Source: Pseudoalteromonas denitrificans DSM 6059 (GTDB taxonomy: Bacteria > Pseudomonadota > Gammaproteobacteria > Enterobacterales > Alteromonadaceae). Taken from it: a DNA stretch of 52,234 nt. The translations under genes were made by a program, and so were the position numbers. The notes below the pieces were generated by a model. It did no database searches. It was not told where the DNA came from and saw only the letters and a program-made list of their open reading frames with translations. The number at the start of each line of letters is the position of its first letter. The first letter of the stretch is position 1. Location: positions 1 to 52,234 of the forward strand of contig NZ_FOLO01000040.1 of NCBI RefSeq assembly GCF_900112265.1, read 5' to 3'. Positions 8,536 through 16,743 of this stretch are shown piece by piece.

Positions 8536-9216
8536 ATGATATTAAATCTGTATATCAGAATGAATATCATGAAATTTATCATCATTTTATGTTTACTTTT
8601 TTATTTTATAGCGTTTGAAATCAAGACACACATAATGACGGTTTGCATAGATCATTATCCCCCTTTTCAAATTTTAAGCCCAAAACCGCAAGGTGAAAAT
8701 ATAGCGGCTATTAATGTATTAGCAAAAGTATTGAATTATGAAGTAAGGTTTGTTGAAGGAGCAAACTTTAAGTTTTGCATGAGAATGCTAAAGGAAGGAC
8801 AGGTTGATATTTTGGCTGGATTAATAGATGAGCCAAAAAGGCGAGAGTTTGCTTATTTATTTCCTTATTATAATAAACCAGATAAAATTGATATTAAGTT
8901 AGTTAATTCAGTTGCTTGGCATAGTGGGGAGGATGCATTTAACGCCACTTTTATTGCTCAAAGTGGCACGTTAGATATTAATCGACTCCCTACTAATTCC
9001 GACATTCAAAAAGTACTCATTGCAAAACTAAATGAGATGAAACCGCTAGATCATAAAGGTTATCTAGCTGAAAACACACTTTATTTTGGTTTGAGTAAAA
9101 AAAGTAGGTTAAAAATAAAAGGCTCTGACTTTATAAAAATACAAAAAGCCTTTGAAACGGGATTATTTTCAAGAGCAATAGAGCAGTTTATAAAGTCACA
9201 TAAAAATTTATATTAA
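8536..9216 (+). CDS. Periplasmic solute-binding-like protein (SBP_bac_3 type)
   Basis: The 226-residue product has a hydrophobic N-terminus acting as a signal peptide and the typical beginning of family-3 solute-binding domains: MTVCIDHYPPFQI, then a GEN...VLAKVLNYEV segment and MLKEGQVDILAGLIDEPKR. The C-terminal half holds LYFGLSKKSRL and a helix ending FIKSHKNLY. No transporter permease or ATPase gene adjoins it, so it may be a stand-alone sensor or ligand-binding protein of the kind common in Alteromonadales. The start is uncertain: ATGs at 8536, 8560 and 8569 are in frame, none with a good ribosome site, and 8569 (MKFIIILCLLF) would give the tidiest signal peptide. Confidence 0.8.
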   Translation: MILNLYIRMNIMKFIIILCLLFYFIAFEIKTHIMTVCIDHYPPFQILSPKPQGENIAAINVLAKVLNYEVRFVEGANFKFCMRMLKEGQVDILAGLIDEPKRREFAYLFPYYNKPDKIDIKLVNSVAWHSGEDAFNATFIAQSGTLDINRLPTNSDIQKVLIAKLNEMKPLDHKGYLAENTLYFGLSKKSRLKIKGSDFIKIQKAFETGLFSRAIEQFIKSHKNLY

Positions 9217-9242
9217 GGCTGAGTTAGTTATCGATAGGTCAT

Positions 9243-9626
9243 TTATAATTGCAACTCAATGGCTTCACGATCTTTTGTTGGCATGTTATTGACAACTAAC
9301 ATATATGAATTATCCATCATACGCTCAAGCTCTCCCTGCGGTATACTTCCGTTTAATATCACAGTATTCCATAAACGTTTATTCATATGGTAGCCAGGGA
9401 TCACAGCATCAAAGATATCACGAAGTGCAAGTGCTTCATCGGGATCACATTTTAGGTTTACCCACCAGTCTTGCGCTTCACCATCTCCTTTGCCCATTTT
9501 ACCTATCGACAAAGTTGCAAACATTTTATTTTTCACTTTAAAAACCATCACTTCATCACCAAAAGGGTGCTCAATTTTAGCTTCAGGTTTTGATGACAAA
9601 TAGTTTTTAATTATTTCCATACTCAT
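9243..9626 (-). CDS. MmcQ/YjbR family protein
   Basis: The 127-residue protein matches the MmcQ/YjbR (CyaY-like fold) family, often annotated as DNA-binding without a defined role. Recognisable parts are the KIEHPFGDEVMVFKVKNKMFA start, WVNLKCDP, PGYHMNKRLWNTV and the C-terminal DNSYMLVV. It begins two bases after the stop of the upstream alpha/beta hydrolase gene on the same strand, so the two are probably co-transcribed with translational coupling. It converges on the binding-protein-like gene. Confidence 0.88.
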   Translation of the reverse strand: MSMEIIKNYLSSKPEAKIEHPFGDEVMVFKVKNKMFATLSIGKMGKGDGEAQDWWVNLKCDPDEALALRDIFDAVIPGYHMNKRLWNTVILNGSIPQGELERMMDNSYMLVVNNMPTKDREAIELQL

Positions 9627-9628
9627 AG

Positions 9629-10972
9629 TTAGGATCCCTTATTAAGCAGCGCATTATTTTTTAAAAATTGTTTTATATCATGGAGCATTTTATCAAAATG
9701 AGGATTAAATGTAAGTCTAGCCATAGTTTTATCACTTGTCCCAAATTGTGCTGTGTTTTTTTCATGATTTTCACCAAAAGTATCTGTTTTGAGGCAGTTT
9801 ATATACAAATTAGGTTCAGATAAGTAATGGCTACAGTTACGGTATTGAGAATTTTGACCATATAGTGGGTTGTAATAGGCATTTGTTACACCTGTATGTG
9901 ATATATCTAATATTTTATAACATGGTTTTTTATCACATAATGCGATGGTGGTATTTGTATTTTCATCATATCGGCTTAGCATTGCATTTTTTGTTTCTTT
10001 TTTCTGCTGCCATTTTGAAAATAATTTATAAGAAGTTTCACTATTAATTGTATTGTCGACATCACTGCTAACAGCAAAAAATGGAATATTAAAGCTTTTA
10101 CTAAGGGGTACATCGAGTAAGTCAGTGATATTTTCAGATAATAGATAAAATTGTGCTGCAGCATTAAGTGGAAAGGATTCATATTTAGCAAAATCGATAT
10201 CGGCGGCCTTATCTAACCACGTTAAAAATGGTAAATAATTTAAATAAGGACTCAGCCAAGCATTAGATGATTTAGCTTCACTGCCTAAAGACCAAAATAG
10301 AGCTGCTTTAATTTTGTCATCTTTATTATTTTTTTGTAAATAATCAAAAATTAATGCGCCTCCCGTTGAAAAACCACCTAATAATACTTGTTCATAATCT
10401 TTTTTACTATTTTCAATAATATAGTGTGTTGCAAGTTGCCAATCTTTATAACTGGTTTTTGAAAGTTCAGTGGGTGTTGTACCATGTCCTGGTAATAATA
10501 ATGTTCTGACATCAAAACCCATTTCATAAAATTGCTTGGATAAATCATGAAAGTGATAGGGGGTATCAGTTAATCCGTGGATCAATATAATAACTTTGTT
10601 GTTATTTTTAATTGTAAGCTCGTAAGGTGAAATTAAGTTTAAAACATTTGCCGTGTTGTTTTGTTTGTATTGTTGAAACATTGCTGTTTTATATTTTTCA
10701 CAGGACCATAAAGCGCGAGGATTAGACTGAATAATTTGTTTTTTAGCAAATGCTAAGTATTCAGAAAAAGGCGTTTCGACTGTGTAATCAAAATTGATCT
10801 TTGCGCTTTTATCACGCGAAAATTCATTTCTATAAGTACCTTGATTGATCAGTTTTTGATGGATCTGCGTATTTGATATTAAATTATCACAGGTATTATT
10901 TGCAAAACTGAGACCTGAAAATGTAAACAATATTAAATAAAAACTTAACTTTATCGGCATTATAAAATTCAC
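9629..10972 (-). CDS. Secreted alpha/beta hydrolase, 447 aa
   Basis: A cleavable signal peptide (MNFIMPIKLSFYLILFTFSGLSFA) precedes a serine hydrolase of the lysophospholipase/aminopeptidase-like alpha/beta group. LIHGLTDTPYHF gives the oxyanion-hole HG, LLPGHGTTP follows, and the nucleophile elbow GFSTG places the Ser at residue 202. A later SSDVDNTI likely holds the Asp, and DISHTGVT the His. The C-terminal 90 residues (about 345-440) include several Cys and NPLYGQNSQYRNC, common in a marine subset of these lipoprotein-like esterases. The substrate is not predictable. It is first in a two-gene unit with the YjbR-family gene. Confidence 0.85.
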   Translation of the reverse strand: MNFIMPIKLSFYLILFTFSGLSFANNTCDNLISNTQIHQKLINQGTYRNEFSRDKSAKINFDYTVETPFSEYLAFAKKQIIQSNPRALWSCEKYKTAMFQQYKQNNTANVLNLISPYELTIKNNNKVIILIHGLTDTPYHFHDLSKQFYEMGFDVRTLLLPGHGTTPTELSKTSYKDWQLATHYIIENSKKDYEQVLLGGFSTGGALIFDYLQKNNKDDKIKAALFWSLGSEAKSSNAWLSPYLNYLPFLTWLDKAADIDFAKYESFPLNAAAQFYLLSENITDLLDVPLSKSFNIPFFAVSSDVDNTINSETSYKLFSKWQQKKETKNAMLSRYDENTNTTIALCDKKPCYKILDISHTGVTNAYYNPLYGQNSQYRNCSHYLSEPNLYINCLKTDTFGENHEKNTAQFGTSDKTMARLTFNPHFDKMLHDIKQFLKNNALLNKGS

Positions 10973-11029
10973 TATATGTAATAATTAGCCGTATTAAATA
11001 AAAAAATAAAACATAAATAAAGGAAAAAG

Positions 11030-11428
11030 ATGAAAGTATTGATATTTTTAACTCTGACTTTGTTAAGTGGGTGTCAATTAATACCTGAACCAGTACCAAA
11101 AAAATCTCAATTGGAAATTGCAGGTTTGGCATTTTATAATAATACTGATTTTGAAATAAATCAGATATCACTAAAAGTGAAAGCAACAGGGCGCATGGTT
11201 GCTTGTACTAGCATTGGCCCTAAAAGTTATTGTGGCACAGGGTTTCCTGTTAAATATTATCAGGCGGCCCAATTAATTGTGTTTTGGAAAGATAATCAAT
11301 CACAAGAATTTGAACATGACCTCATAATTCCTTTTCCTAAAAAATATCAATTAAATACGCCTTATATTGCAGTACTAAAAATAAAGGATAATGGCCAGTT
11401 TGAAAGTTTTTTCCGGGTTGAGAAATAA
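11030..11428 (+). CDS. Small lipoprotein, 132 aa
   Basis: MKVLIFLTLTLLSGC is a short lipoprotein signal with lipobox LSGC and lipidated C15. The mature domain of about 117 residues has alternating strands (AGLAFYNNTDFEINQISLKV; AQLIVFWKDNQ) suggesting a beta-sandwich fold, and two Cys (VACTS, SYCGTG) that could pair. AAGGAAAAAG precedes the ATG. It is divergent from the hydrolase gene, 57 bases away, so the promoters overlap. No function is recognised. Confidence 0.75.
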   Translation: MKVLIFLTLTLLSGCQLIPEPVPKKSQLEIAGLAFYNNTDFEINQISLKVKATGRMVACTSIGPKSYCGTGFPVKYYQAAQLIVFWKDNQSQEFEHDLIIPFPKKYQLNTPYIAVLKIKDNGQFESFFRVEK

Positions 11429-11556
11429 AGTGGTAAATATTGAATTAAAATCTGTTTATCGTGTTTTAAACTTAAACACACAATAAGCGTTTAACTTGTT
11501 TAGCGCAAACTATGGCATATACTTTATAAACAATGGTTCAATTATTAGGAATGACA

Positions 11557-11757
11557 ATGAATACTCATGAAGTTAAAGCTGGCATGTTTGTTGAGTATCA
11601 TATGAGCTTGTCTGAAGTCATAGCAGTTAATCGTACAACTGAAGTCGCCCTTATCCAAAGACACAGTGATCATCAAAAATTTGTTGTTAATGTGGTTGAT
11701 TTATTTGAAGACCGCCAACTTAATTCTGATAGTGATATGTATTATTGGGGATGTTAA
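11557..11757 (+). CDS. Small hypothetical protein, 66 aa
   Basis: The product MNTHEVKAGMFVEYHMSL... is a short, probably all-beta protein resembling the translation-like KOW/SH3 folds only in outline (GMFVEY, EVIAVNR, VALIQR). No family is recognised. I start it at ATG 11557 because AGGA (11547-11550) lies six bases upstream; ATGs at 11533 and 11551 are in frame without a suitable site. It ends in an acidic, aromatic tail (DSDMYYWGC) with a C-terminal Cys. Confidence 0.65.
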   Translation: MNTHEVKAGMFVEYHMSLSEVIAVNRTTEVALIQRHSDHQKFVVNVVDLFEDRQLNSDSDMYYWGC

Positions 11758-11770
11758 TTCAGTTTTATCG

Positions 11771-11811
11771 ATTAAGCCATGAAGTGCTATTAAAACATTT
11801 CATGGCTTAAT
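11771..11811. terminator. Bidirectional hairpin between convergent genes
   Basis: A perfect 13-bp stem, ATTAAGCCATGAA (11771-11783) with TTCATGGCTTAAT (11799-11811), can extend inward by three pairs. It lies between the 66-residue gene and the ABC exporter gene, so it could end both transcripts. No T-tract follows on either strand, so efficiency is uncertain. Confidence 0.6.
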
Positions 11812-11816
11812 GTTAA

Positions 11817-13625
11817 TTAACTGGCTGCTTTATCAAATTGCAATTCACATAACCGATTATACAAAGATGAAGAGTGTATTAATGAGCTGTGAGTACCTGT
11901 ATCTACGATTTTTCCTTTATCCATAACCACAATTAAGTCAGCATGTAAAACGGTTGCAAGCCTGTGCGCTATGATCACGGTTGTTCTATCTTTCATTAAC
12001 TCATCTAAAGCTGCTTGAACATGATATTCACTCTGGGCATCAAGTGCGCTGGTGGCTTCATCCAGTAATAAAATGTCAGGATCTTTTAATATGGCTCTGG
12101 CAAGTGCTATACGTTGTTTTTGACCGCCTGAAAGTCGAACCCCTTGTTCTCCTAAAAAGCTACCGTACCCTTGAGGTAAGTTTTCAATAAATTCATGCGC
12201 ATGTGCTTTTTTAGCTGCGTCGAACACTTCCTCATCCGAGGCATCTGGTTTGCCATAACGTATGTTATGCCATACATCTGAGCTAAATAGTATTGGATGT
12301 TGCGGCACCATGCCCATAGTATGGCGTAATTCACTTAAATCTACTTTTGTAATATCGGCATTATTAAGTTTAATTTCACCAGATTGTGGATCATAAAACC
12401 TTTGTAATAACTCAAACATGGTGGTTTTACCAGCACCTGAAGGGCCGACTAATGCGACTGTTTTACCATTAGGTATGCTTAAATGAATGTTTTGAAGTGC
12501 AGGAGCGTCAGGCCTTGATGGATAACAAAAATTAACATGTTCAAACTGAACTGCAATTGGGTTTGATTTTTCGACTTCAATGGGGCTGTCAGTTGTGGTG
12601 ATATCACTTTTAACTTTAAGTAATTCCAGTAATCTGGTAGCTGATCCTGCAGCTCTTTGCAGTTCACCATAAACTTCAGCAATTGTAGCAACCGACATAG
12701 CAACCATAATTGCATAAAATACAAAAGCACCTAACTCACCACCAGACATTTTGCCTGAGAGTACATCCATGCCGCCAATCCATAACATAAAGCTAATTGC
12801 CGAAAAAGTGAGAAATATGACAACTGCAATTAGAAATGAGCGCTGTCTTACCCGTTTTTTAGCAACTTCAAAGGCTTTTTCAACTTCAGAACCAAATGCA
12901 TTTTTTTCTTTTGTTTCATGATTATAACTTTGTACGACTTTAATATTTTGAATTATTTCACCCGCGTAAGTACCAATGTCGGCAATAGCATCCTGGCTAC
13001 TTGAAGCCAGTTTTCTGACTTTTCGGCCAAAAACCATCATGGGTACTAAAATAAGGGGAACACATACTAAAACAATTAAGGTGAGTTTTAAATTTGTAAT
13101 GAGTAGCATAATAATGCCGCCAATTAACATTAAAAAGCTACGCAGTGCCATTGAAAATGAGGAACCCACAATAGATTGCAATAATGCAGTATCCGTTGTC
13201 AGGCGAGACATAATTTCGCCACTTCGATTTTCTTCAAAGTAACTAGGGTGTAGGGTTACAATTTTATTAAATACGGCTTTTCTGATATCGCCACTGACAC
13301 GTTCACCTAATAATGACATTAAGAAAAACCGGCAAAAAGTACCTATAGCCAATAAGCTGATCAAACCAATTAATATTAAAATAGCAGAGCTAAGCTGCTC
13401 TTGAGAACCTGCAATAAAACCATTATCTATGACAAACTTAACCCCTTGACCTAATGATAAATTGACCGAAGCGGTTAATAAAAGAGCCAATAAAGCACTG
13501 GCAACCATGACTTTATAAGGCTTTATAAAGGCAAAAATGGGTAATAAACTGGTAAATGCTTTGTCTGATTTTTTATCGGTCACAATAATCTTAAATAAAG
13601 AGGCTTTAACATTTAATGGATGCAA
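11817..13625 (-). CDS. MsbA-like ABC exporter, fused permease and ATPase
   Basis: The 602-residue half-transporter has a six-helix exporter domain (about residues 35-325) followed by an ATPase domain (about 360-595). Walker A GPSGAGKTT includes K400; the ABC signature LSGGQKQRIALARA, Walker B ILLLDEATSALD and the H-loop IIAHR are intact. The loop motif ENRSGEIMSRLTTD in the coupling region is typical of MsbA/BmrA-type lipid or drug exporters. It works as a homodimer in the inner membrane. The substrate cannot be deduced; MsbA proper is usually followed by lpxK, which is absent here, so this is more likely a multidrug or lipid exporter of the same family. It starts divergently from the crotonase gene, with almost no spacer. 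Confidence 0.93.
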   Translation of the reverse strand: MHPLNVKASLFKIIVTDKKSDKAFTSLLPIFAFIKPYKVMVASALLALLLTASVNLSLGQGVKFVIDNGFIAGSQEQLSSAILILIGLISLLAIGTFCRFFLMSLLGERVSGDIRKAVFNKIVTLHPSYFEENRSGEIMSRLTTDTALLQSIVGSSFSMALRSFLMLIGGIIMLLITNLKLTLIVLVCVPLILVPMMVFGRKVRKLASSSQDAIADIGTYAGEIIQNIKVVQSYNHETKEKNAFGSEVEKAFEVAKKRVRQRSFLIAVVIFLTFSAISFMLWIGGMDVLSGKMSGGELGAFVFYAIMVAMSVATIAEVYGELQRAAGSATRLLELLKVKSDITTTDSPIEVEKSNPIAVQFEHVNFCYPSRPDAPALQNIHLSIPNGKTVALVGPSGAGKTTMFELLQRFYDPQSGEIKLNNADITKVDLSELRHTMGMVPQHPILFSSDVWHNIRYGKPDASDEEVFDAAKKAHAHEFIENLPQGYGSFLGEQGVRLSGGQKQRIALARAILKDPDILLLDEATSALDAQSEYHVQAALDELMKDRTTVIIAHRLATVLHADLIVVMDKGKIVDTGTHSSLIHSSSLYNRLCELQFDKAAS

Positions 13626-13660
13626 ATTATTTTAATTCAACTGTGTTAGGATTTTATAAT

Positions 13661-14485
13661 ATGTTTCAAAATGTAAAAATAATAATGATAAATTTACCAA
13701 ATTTAATAGATAGTACCCTTTCACTTAATAATAATATCGTGATATTGCGATTTAATCGCGATGATGTGAGAAATGCTTTAACAGGTACATCCATCACAGA
13801 TGATATTGTAACAACAGTTGAATGGATCAATAAAACACCTTCAATTGCAGTACTAATAATGACAGGAGAAGGCGCTGCATTTTCCTCCGGGGGCAATATC
13901 AAGGATATGGCAAATAGAAGTGGTGACTTTGCCGGTGATGTGCAAGAACTTGAAGTACGATACAGACAAGGTATTCAACGTATTCCACTTGCGATACAAA
14001 AGCTAGAAGTACCTGTCATAGCGGCTATAAATGGTCCTGCAATTGGGGCTGGATTTGATATTGCGAATATGTGTGATTTACGCCTTGCATCTACTAAAGC
14101 TAAATTTGGTGAAACTTTTTCTAATTTAGGTTTGATCCCCGGTGATGGTGGAGCTTGGTTTATGCAACGTATAATAGGGTATCAAAAAGCCGCAGAACTA
14201 ACATTTACCGGCAGAATAATAGATGCCATGGAGGCAAGAGAAATCGGTATAGTATTAGATGTTGTTACACCTAGCGAGTTAATGCCCAAAGCACTATCAT
14301 TAGCGAAACAAATTGCAGATAAACCCACGGCATCTTTACGGTTAACAAAACGTTTAATGAAGATGGCACAAAGAACTGAGCTTACTGACTTTTTAGATAT
14401 TTGTGCAGTGTTTCAGGGGATGTGCCATAACAACCCGGAACATTTAGGTGCAGTGAATACTTTGATGGAAAAATTGGCAAAATGA
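13661..14485 (+). CDS. Enoyl-CoA hydratase/isomerase (crotonase) family protein
   Basis: The 274-residue product has the crotonase fold: RFNRDDVRNAL, the first oxyanion-hole segment AFSSGGNIKDM, the second GPAIGAGFDIANMCDLR, and KFGETFSNLGLIPGDGGAWF, where the Glu/Asp positions are consistent with hydratase-like chemistry on acyl-CoA. The C-terminal trimerisation helices follow. I choose ATG 13661 (MFQNVKII), preceded by TTAGG; 13616 would overlap the divergent ABC gene, and 13685 (MINLPN) is also possible. The exact substrate, such as a fatty-acid or branched-chain intermediate, is not evident from the neighbours. Confidence 0.9.
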   Translation: MFQNVKIIMINLPNLIDSTLSLNNNIVILRFNRDDVRNALTGTSITDDIVTTVEWINKTPSIAVLIMTGEGAAFSSGGNIKDMANRSGDFAGDVQELEVRYRQGIQRIPLAIQKLEVPVIAAINGPAIGAGFDIANMCDLRLASTKAKFGETFSNLGLIPGDGGAWFMQRIIGYQKAAELTFTGRIIDAMEAREIGIVLDVVTPSELMPKALSLAKQIADKPTASLRLTKRLMKMAQRTELTDFLDICAVFQGMCHNNPEHLGAVNTLMEKLAK

Positions 14486-14512
14486 TTTAGTACGAAAATT
14501 AATCGATTAAAT

Positions 14513-14533
14513 GTCGTTTAACGACTATTTTTA
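14513..14533 (+). terminator. Short hairpin after the crotonase gene
   Basis: GTCGT (14513-14517) and ACGAC (14521-14525) form a 5-bp stem with a TTA loop, followed by TATTTTTA. It is weak but correctly placed between the crotonase and antiporter genes. Confidence 0.45.
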
Positions 14534-14564
14534 ATAGACTTGGTATTAGCACTTTGGTGACATT

Positions 14565-16604
14565 ATGCATACTACCTTACTATTATTAATGTTTTTTGTG
14601 CTTTCAATCATATTTGGCATAATTTTACGGCGTTTATTACAAAATACTGCAATTCCTTATTCGGTCGCATTATTATTATTGGGCATGTTAATTGGTAGTT
14701 TGTTAGATATTGAGTTACAAACGCCAATCTTTCATGAGGTGAAAGCTGCATTCTCTCTTGCGAGTCAGCTTGATGCAAATTTAATTATGTTTATCTTTCT
14801 ACCTGCCTTAGTTTTTGAGTCTGCCTTTTCACTTGAAGTGCATTTATTTAAACGCATGTTGTCACAAATTGCATTATTGGCAATTCCGGGGTTAATAATC
14901 TGCACCTTATTTACTGCTGCTTTAAGTCTTTGGGTATTACCTTGGCAGTGGTCTCTTCCCACTGCACTTATGTTTGGCGCCATTGTCAGTGCCACAGATC
15001 CCGTTGCGGTTGTGTCTTTATTAAAAGAAATGTGTTCAAGAGCTAGATTGCAAACTTTGATTGAAGGGGAGTCACTACTTAATGATGGTACAGCTATTGT
15101 TTTATTCACATTATTTTTAACTTTAGCAACACAAATAGAACCAGAATTTAATACATTTGAGGTTATCTTTGAGTTTATGCGAGTTGTTTCAATTGGTGTC
15201 GTAATTGGTGCTGTTGTAGCCGTTGTAAGTTTAAAATTTATAAGCTCTTTATTTAATGATAGCTTAATTGAAATAGCCCTGACTTTAGTTTTGCCTTATG
15301 TTGTTTTTTATACATCTGAGCATATATTTCATGCATCGGGTGTTGTGAGCGTTGTTACTTTAGCTTTAATTTATGCTGGACCTGGTCGTACGCGTTTTTC
15401 ACCTGAAGTGATGGAGCATTTACACCATTTTTGGCATACCTTATCGTTTTTATTTAATACGCTAATTTTCATTTTAGTCGGTTTAGTTGTTTCAACACGT
15501 TTAGGTGTTACTGATTTAGCTAATTGGCAATATTTAATGGTTATATTTGCTGGGGTTTTAGTGATACGCACCATAGCCGTTGTTGGTTTAATGCCTGTTT
15601 TAGCACGAATTGGTATTGGCTTAACCAAAGAAAAATCAATTGTTCTTATTTGGGGAGGTTTAAGGGGGGCGGTTTCATTAGCGTTAGCATTGATTGTTGC
15701 AACGAATGAGTCTTTAGATATCCAACTTAGAGATCAAATTTTATTTTTAACTGCGGGAATAGTTGTTTTAACCATAATTGTAAATGGGTCCTCAATGCGG
15801 TTTGTTATGGCAAAGTTAGGGTTAGATAAATTACCTAAAGCAAAACAACAAACACTTGCTAAAGTACAAGATAAGGTATCGGATGAGATTATTAAAGTAA
15901 GAGAAAGTTTGCAAGTGGACCCAAATTTAAAAGCGGTTAATTGGCCTTTGGTTGACAAAAATATCATTGCAATCGCCAGCCCTTATAAAAATGAAGAGGA
16001 AATAGATACGCAGGTTGAATATTTACGTAAATTATTAGAGTCTGAACGTCAGTTTTATTGGAATCAATTCTCAAAAGGTTTATTGGGTACTAGTGCAACA
16101 CAAATTTTAGTTCAGGCAATTGAAAAGTCACTTGATGGTACACCAAAAATTTGGCCAAGGCCTTATATAGAGTCGCATTGGAAAATGCCAACTTGGATTG
16201 ATAGAATGCAATCATTACCGTTGTTTGGATCATATGCACGCTCATTTGGTTATAAACAACATGTGATTGTTTTTGAAAGTGCCAGAGGGTTATTTGAAGC
16301 TAGTGAGTATATTTTAAGTATTGCCCCCAGTTTATCTTTAGAGCCAAGTCAGTTAGAAAAAGCAATTAAACAAACAAAGTTAGTCAATGAGTTTGCAATT
16401 GCGGCTTTAGATGGTTTTAGGCAAAAATCGCCCCATTTAGTTGAACGTGTTGAGTCTTATCTAGCCCTTAGGATTTTACTTAATACTGAACGCAAAAAGA
16501 TACAGGAGCTAGCACATGAAGGCATGATTTCAGAAGTGGATGCTGAGAAGCTGATTGAAGAAGTTGAATTTAAAATGCATGAAAGTAAAAAGAAAAATAA
16601 GTAA
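14565..16604 (+). CDS. CPA1-family Na+/H+ antiporter with long cytoplasmic tail
   Basis: The 679-residue protein has a membrane domain of about 420 residues with 11-13 helices. It carries the CPA1 signatures FGAIVSATDPVAVVSLLKE (D145) and LIEGESLLNDGTAIVLF (D174), the carboxylates expected to carry ions, and the WGGLRGAVSLALAL motif of NhaP/NHE exchangers. A cytoplasmic region of about 250 residues follows (from KLPKAKQQTLAK), predicted helical and longer than in short NhaP proteins. It likely extrudes Na+ or K+ in exchange for H+, fitting a marine lifestyle. It is monocistronic and converges on the M18 peptidase gene. Confidence 0.92.
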   Translation: MHTTLLLLMFFVLSIIFGIILRRLLQNTAIPYSVALLLLGMLIGSLLDIELQTPIFHEVKAAFSLASQLDANLIMFIFLPALVFESAFSLEVHLFKRMLSQIALLAIPGLIICTLFTAALSLWVLPWQWSLPTALMFGAIVSATDPVAVVSLLKEMCSRARLQTLIEGESLLNDGTAIVLFTLFLTLATQIEPEFNTFEVIFEFMRVVSIGVVIGAVVAVVSLKFISSLFNDSLIEIALTLVLPYVVFYTSEHIFHASGVVSVVTLALIYAGPGRTRFSPEVMEHLHHFWHTLSFLFNTLIFILVGLVVSTRLGVTDLANWQYLMVIFAGVLVIRTIAVVGLMPVLARIGIGLTKEKSIVLIWGGLRGAVSLALALIVATNESLDIQLRDQILFLTAGIVVLTIIVNGSSMRFVMAKLGLDKLPKAKQQTLAKVQDKVSDEIIKVRESLQVDPNLKAVNWPLVDKNIIAIASPYKNEEEIDTQVEYLRKLLESERQFYWNQFSKGLLGTSATQILVQAIEKSLDGTPKIWPRPYIESHWKMPTWIDRMQSLPLFGSYARSFGYKQHVIVFESARGLFEASEYILSIAPSLSLEPSQLEKAIKQTKLVNEFAIAALDGFRQKSPHLVERVESYLALRILLNTERKKIQELAHEGMISEVDAEKLIEEVEFKMHESKKKNK

Positions 16605-16628
16605 GGGAATTTGAATGTGTTGATATTA

Positions 16629-16724
16629 AGTTTTGTTATGTATTAGTAAGACGCAGTGAGCTTATGTATGGGGCTCTGTACCATCATCCTTGATGGTGGA
16701 ACTTACTCATTACATATCAAAACT
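16629..16724. repeat. Large imperfect inverted repeat with an inner hairpin
   Basis: The outer arms 16629-16650 and 16702-16724 are inverted copies matching at about 20 of 22 positions (AGTTTTG.TATGTA...AGTAAG). Inside lies a second hairpin, ACCATCA (16680-16686) with TGATGGT (16691-16697). The element sits between two converging genes. It could act as a bidirectional terminator, but it is larger and more structured than the other terminators here, so a mobile MITE-like or REP-like repeat is possible. Confidence 0.65.
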
Positions 16725-16743
16725 TATTTGCTAAAAAATGATG

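Noticed and set aside
11817..13625. Calling the exporter msbA proper
   Set aside because: The lpxK gene that usually follows msbA is absent, and sequence motifs alone do not separate lipid A flippases from related exporters.
15371..15628. Open frame opposite the antiporter gene
   Set aside because: Antisense shadow of the CPA1 membrane domain with no ribosome site or family.
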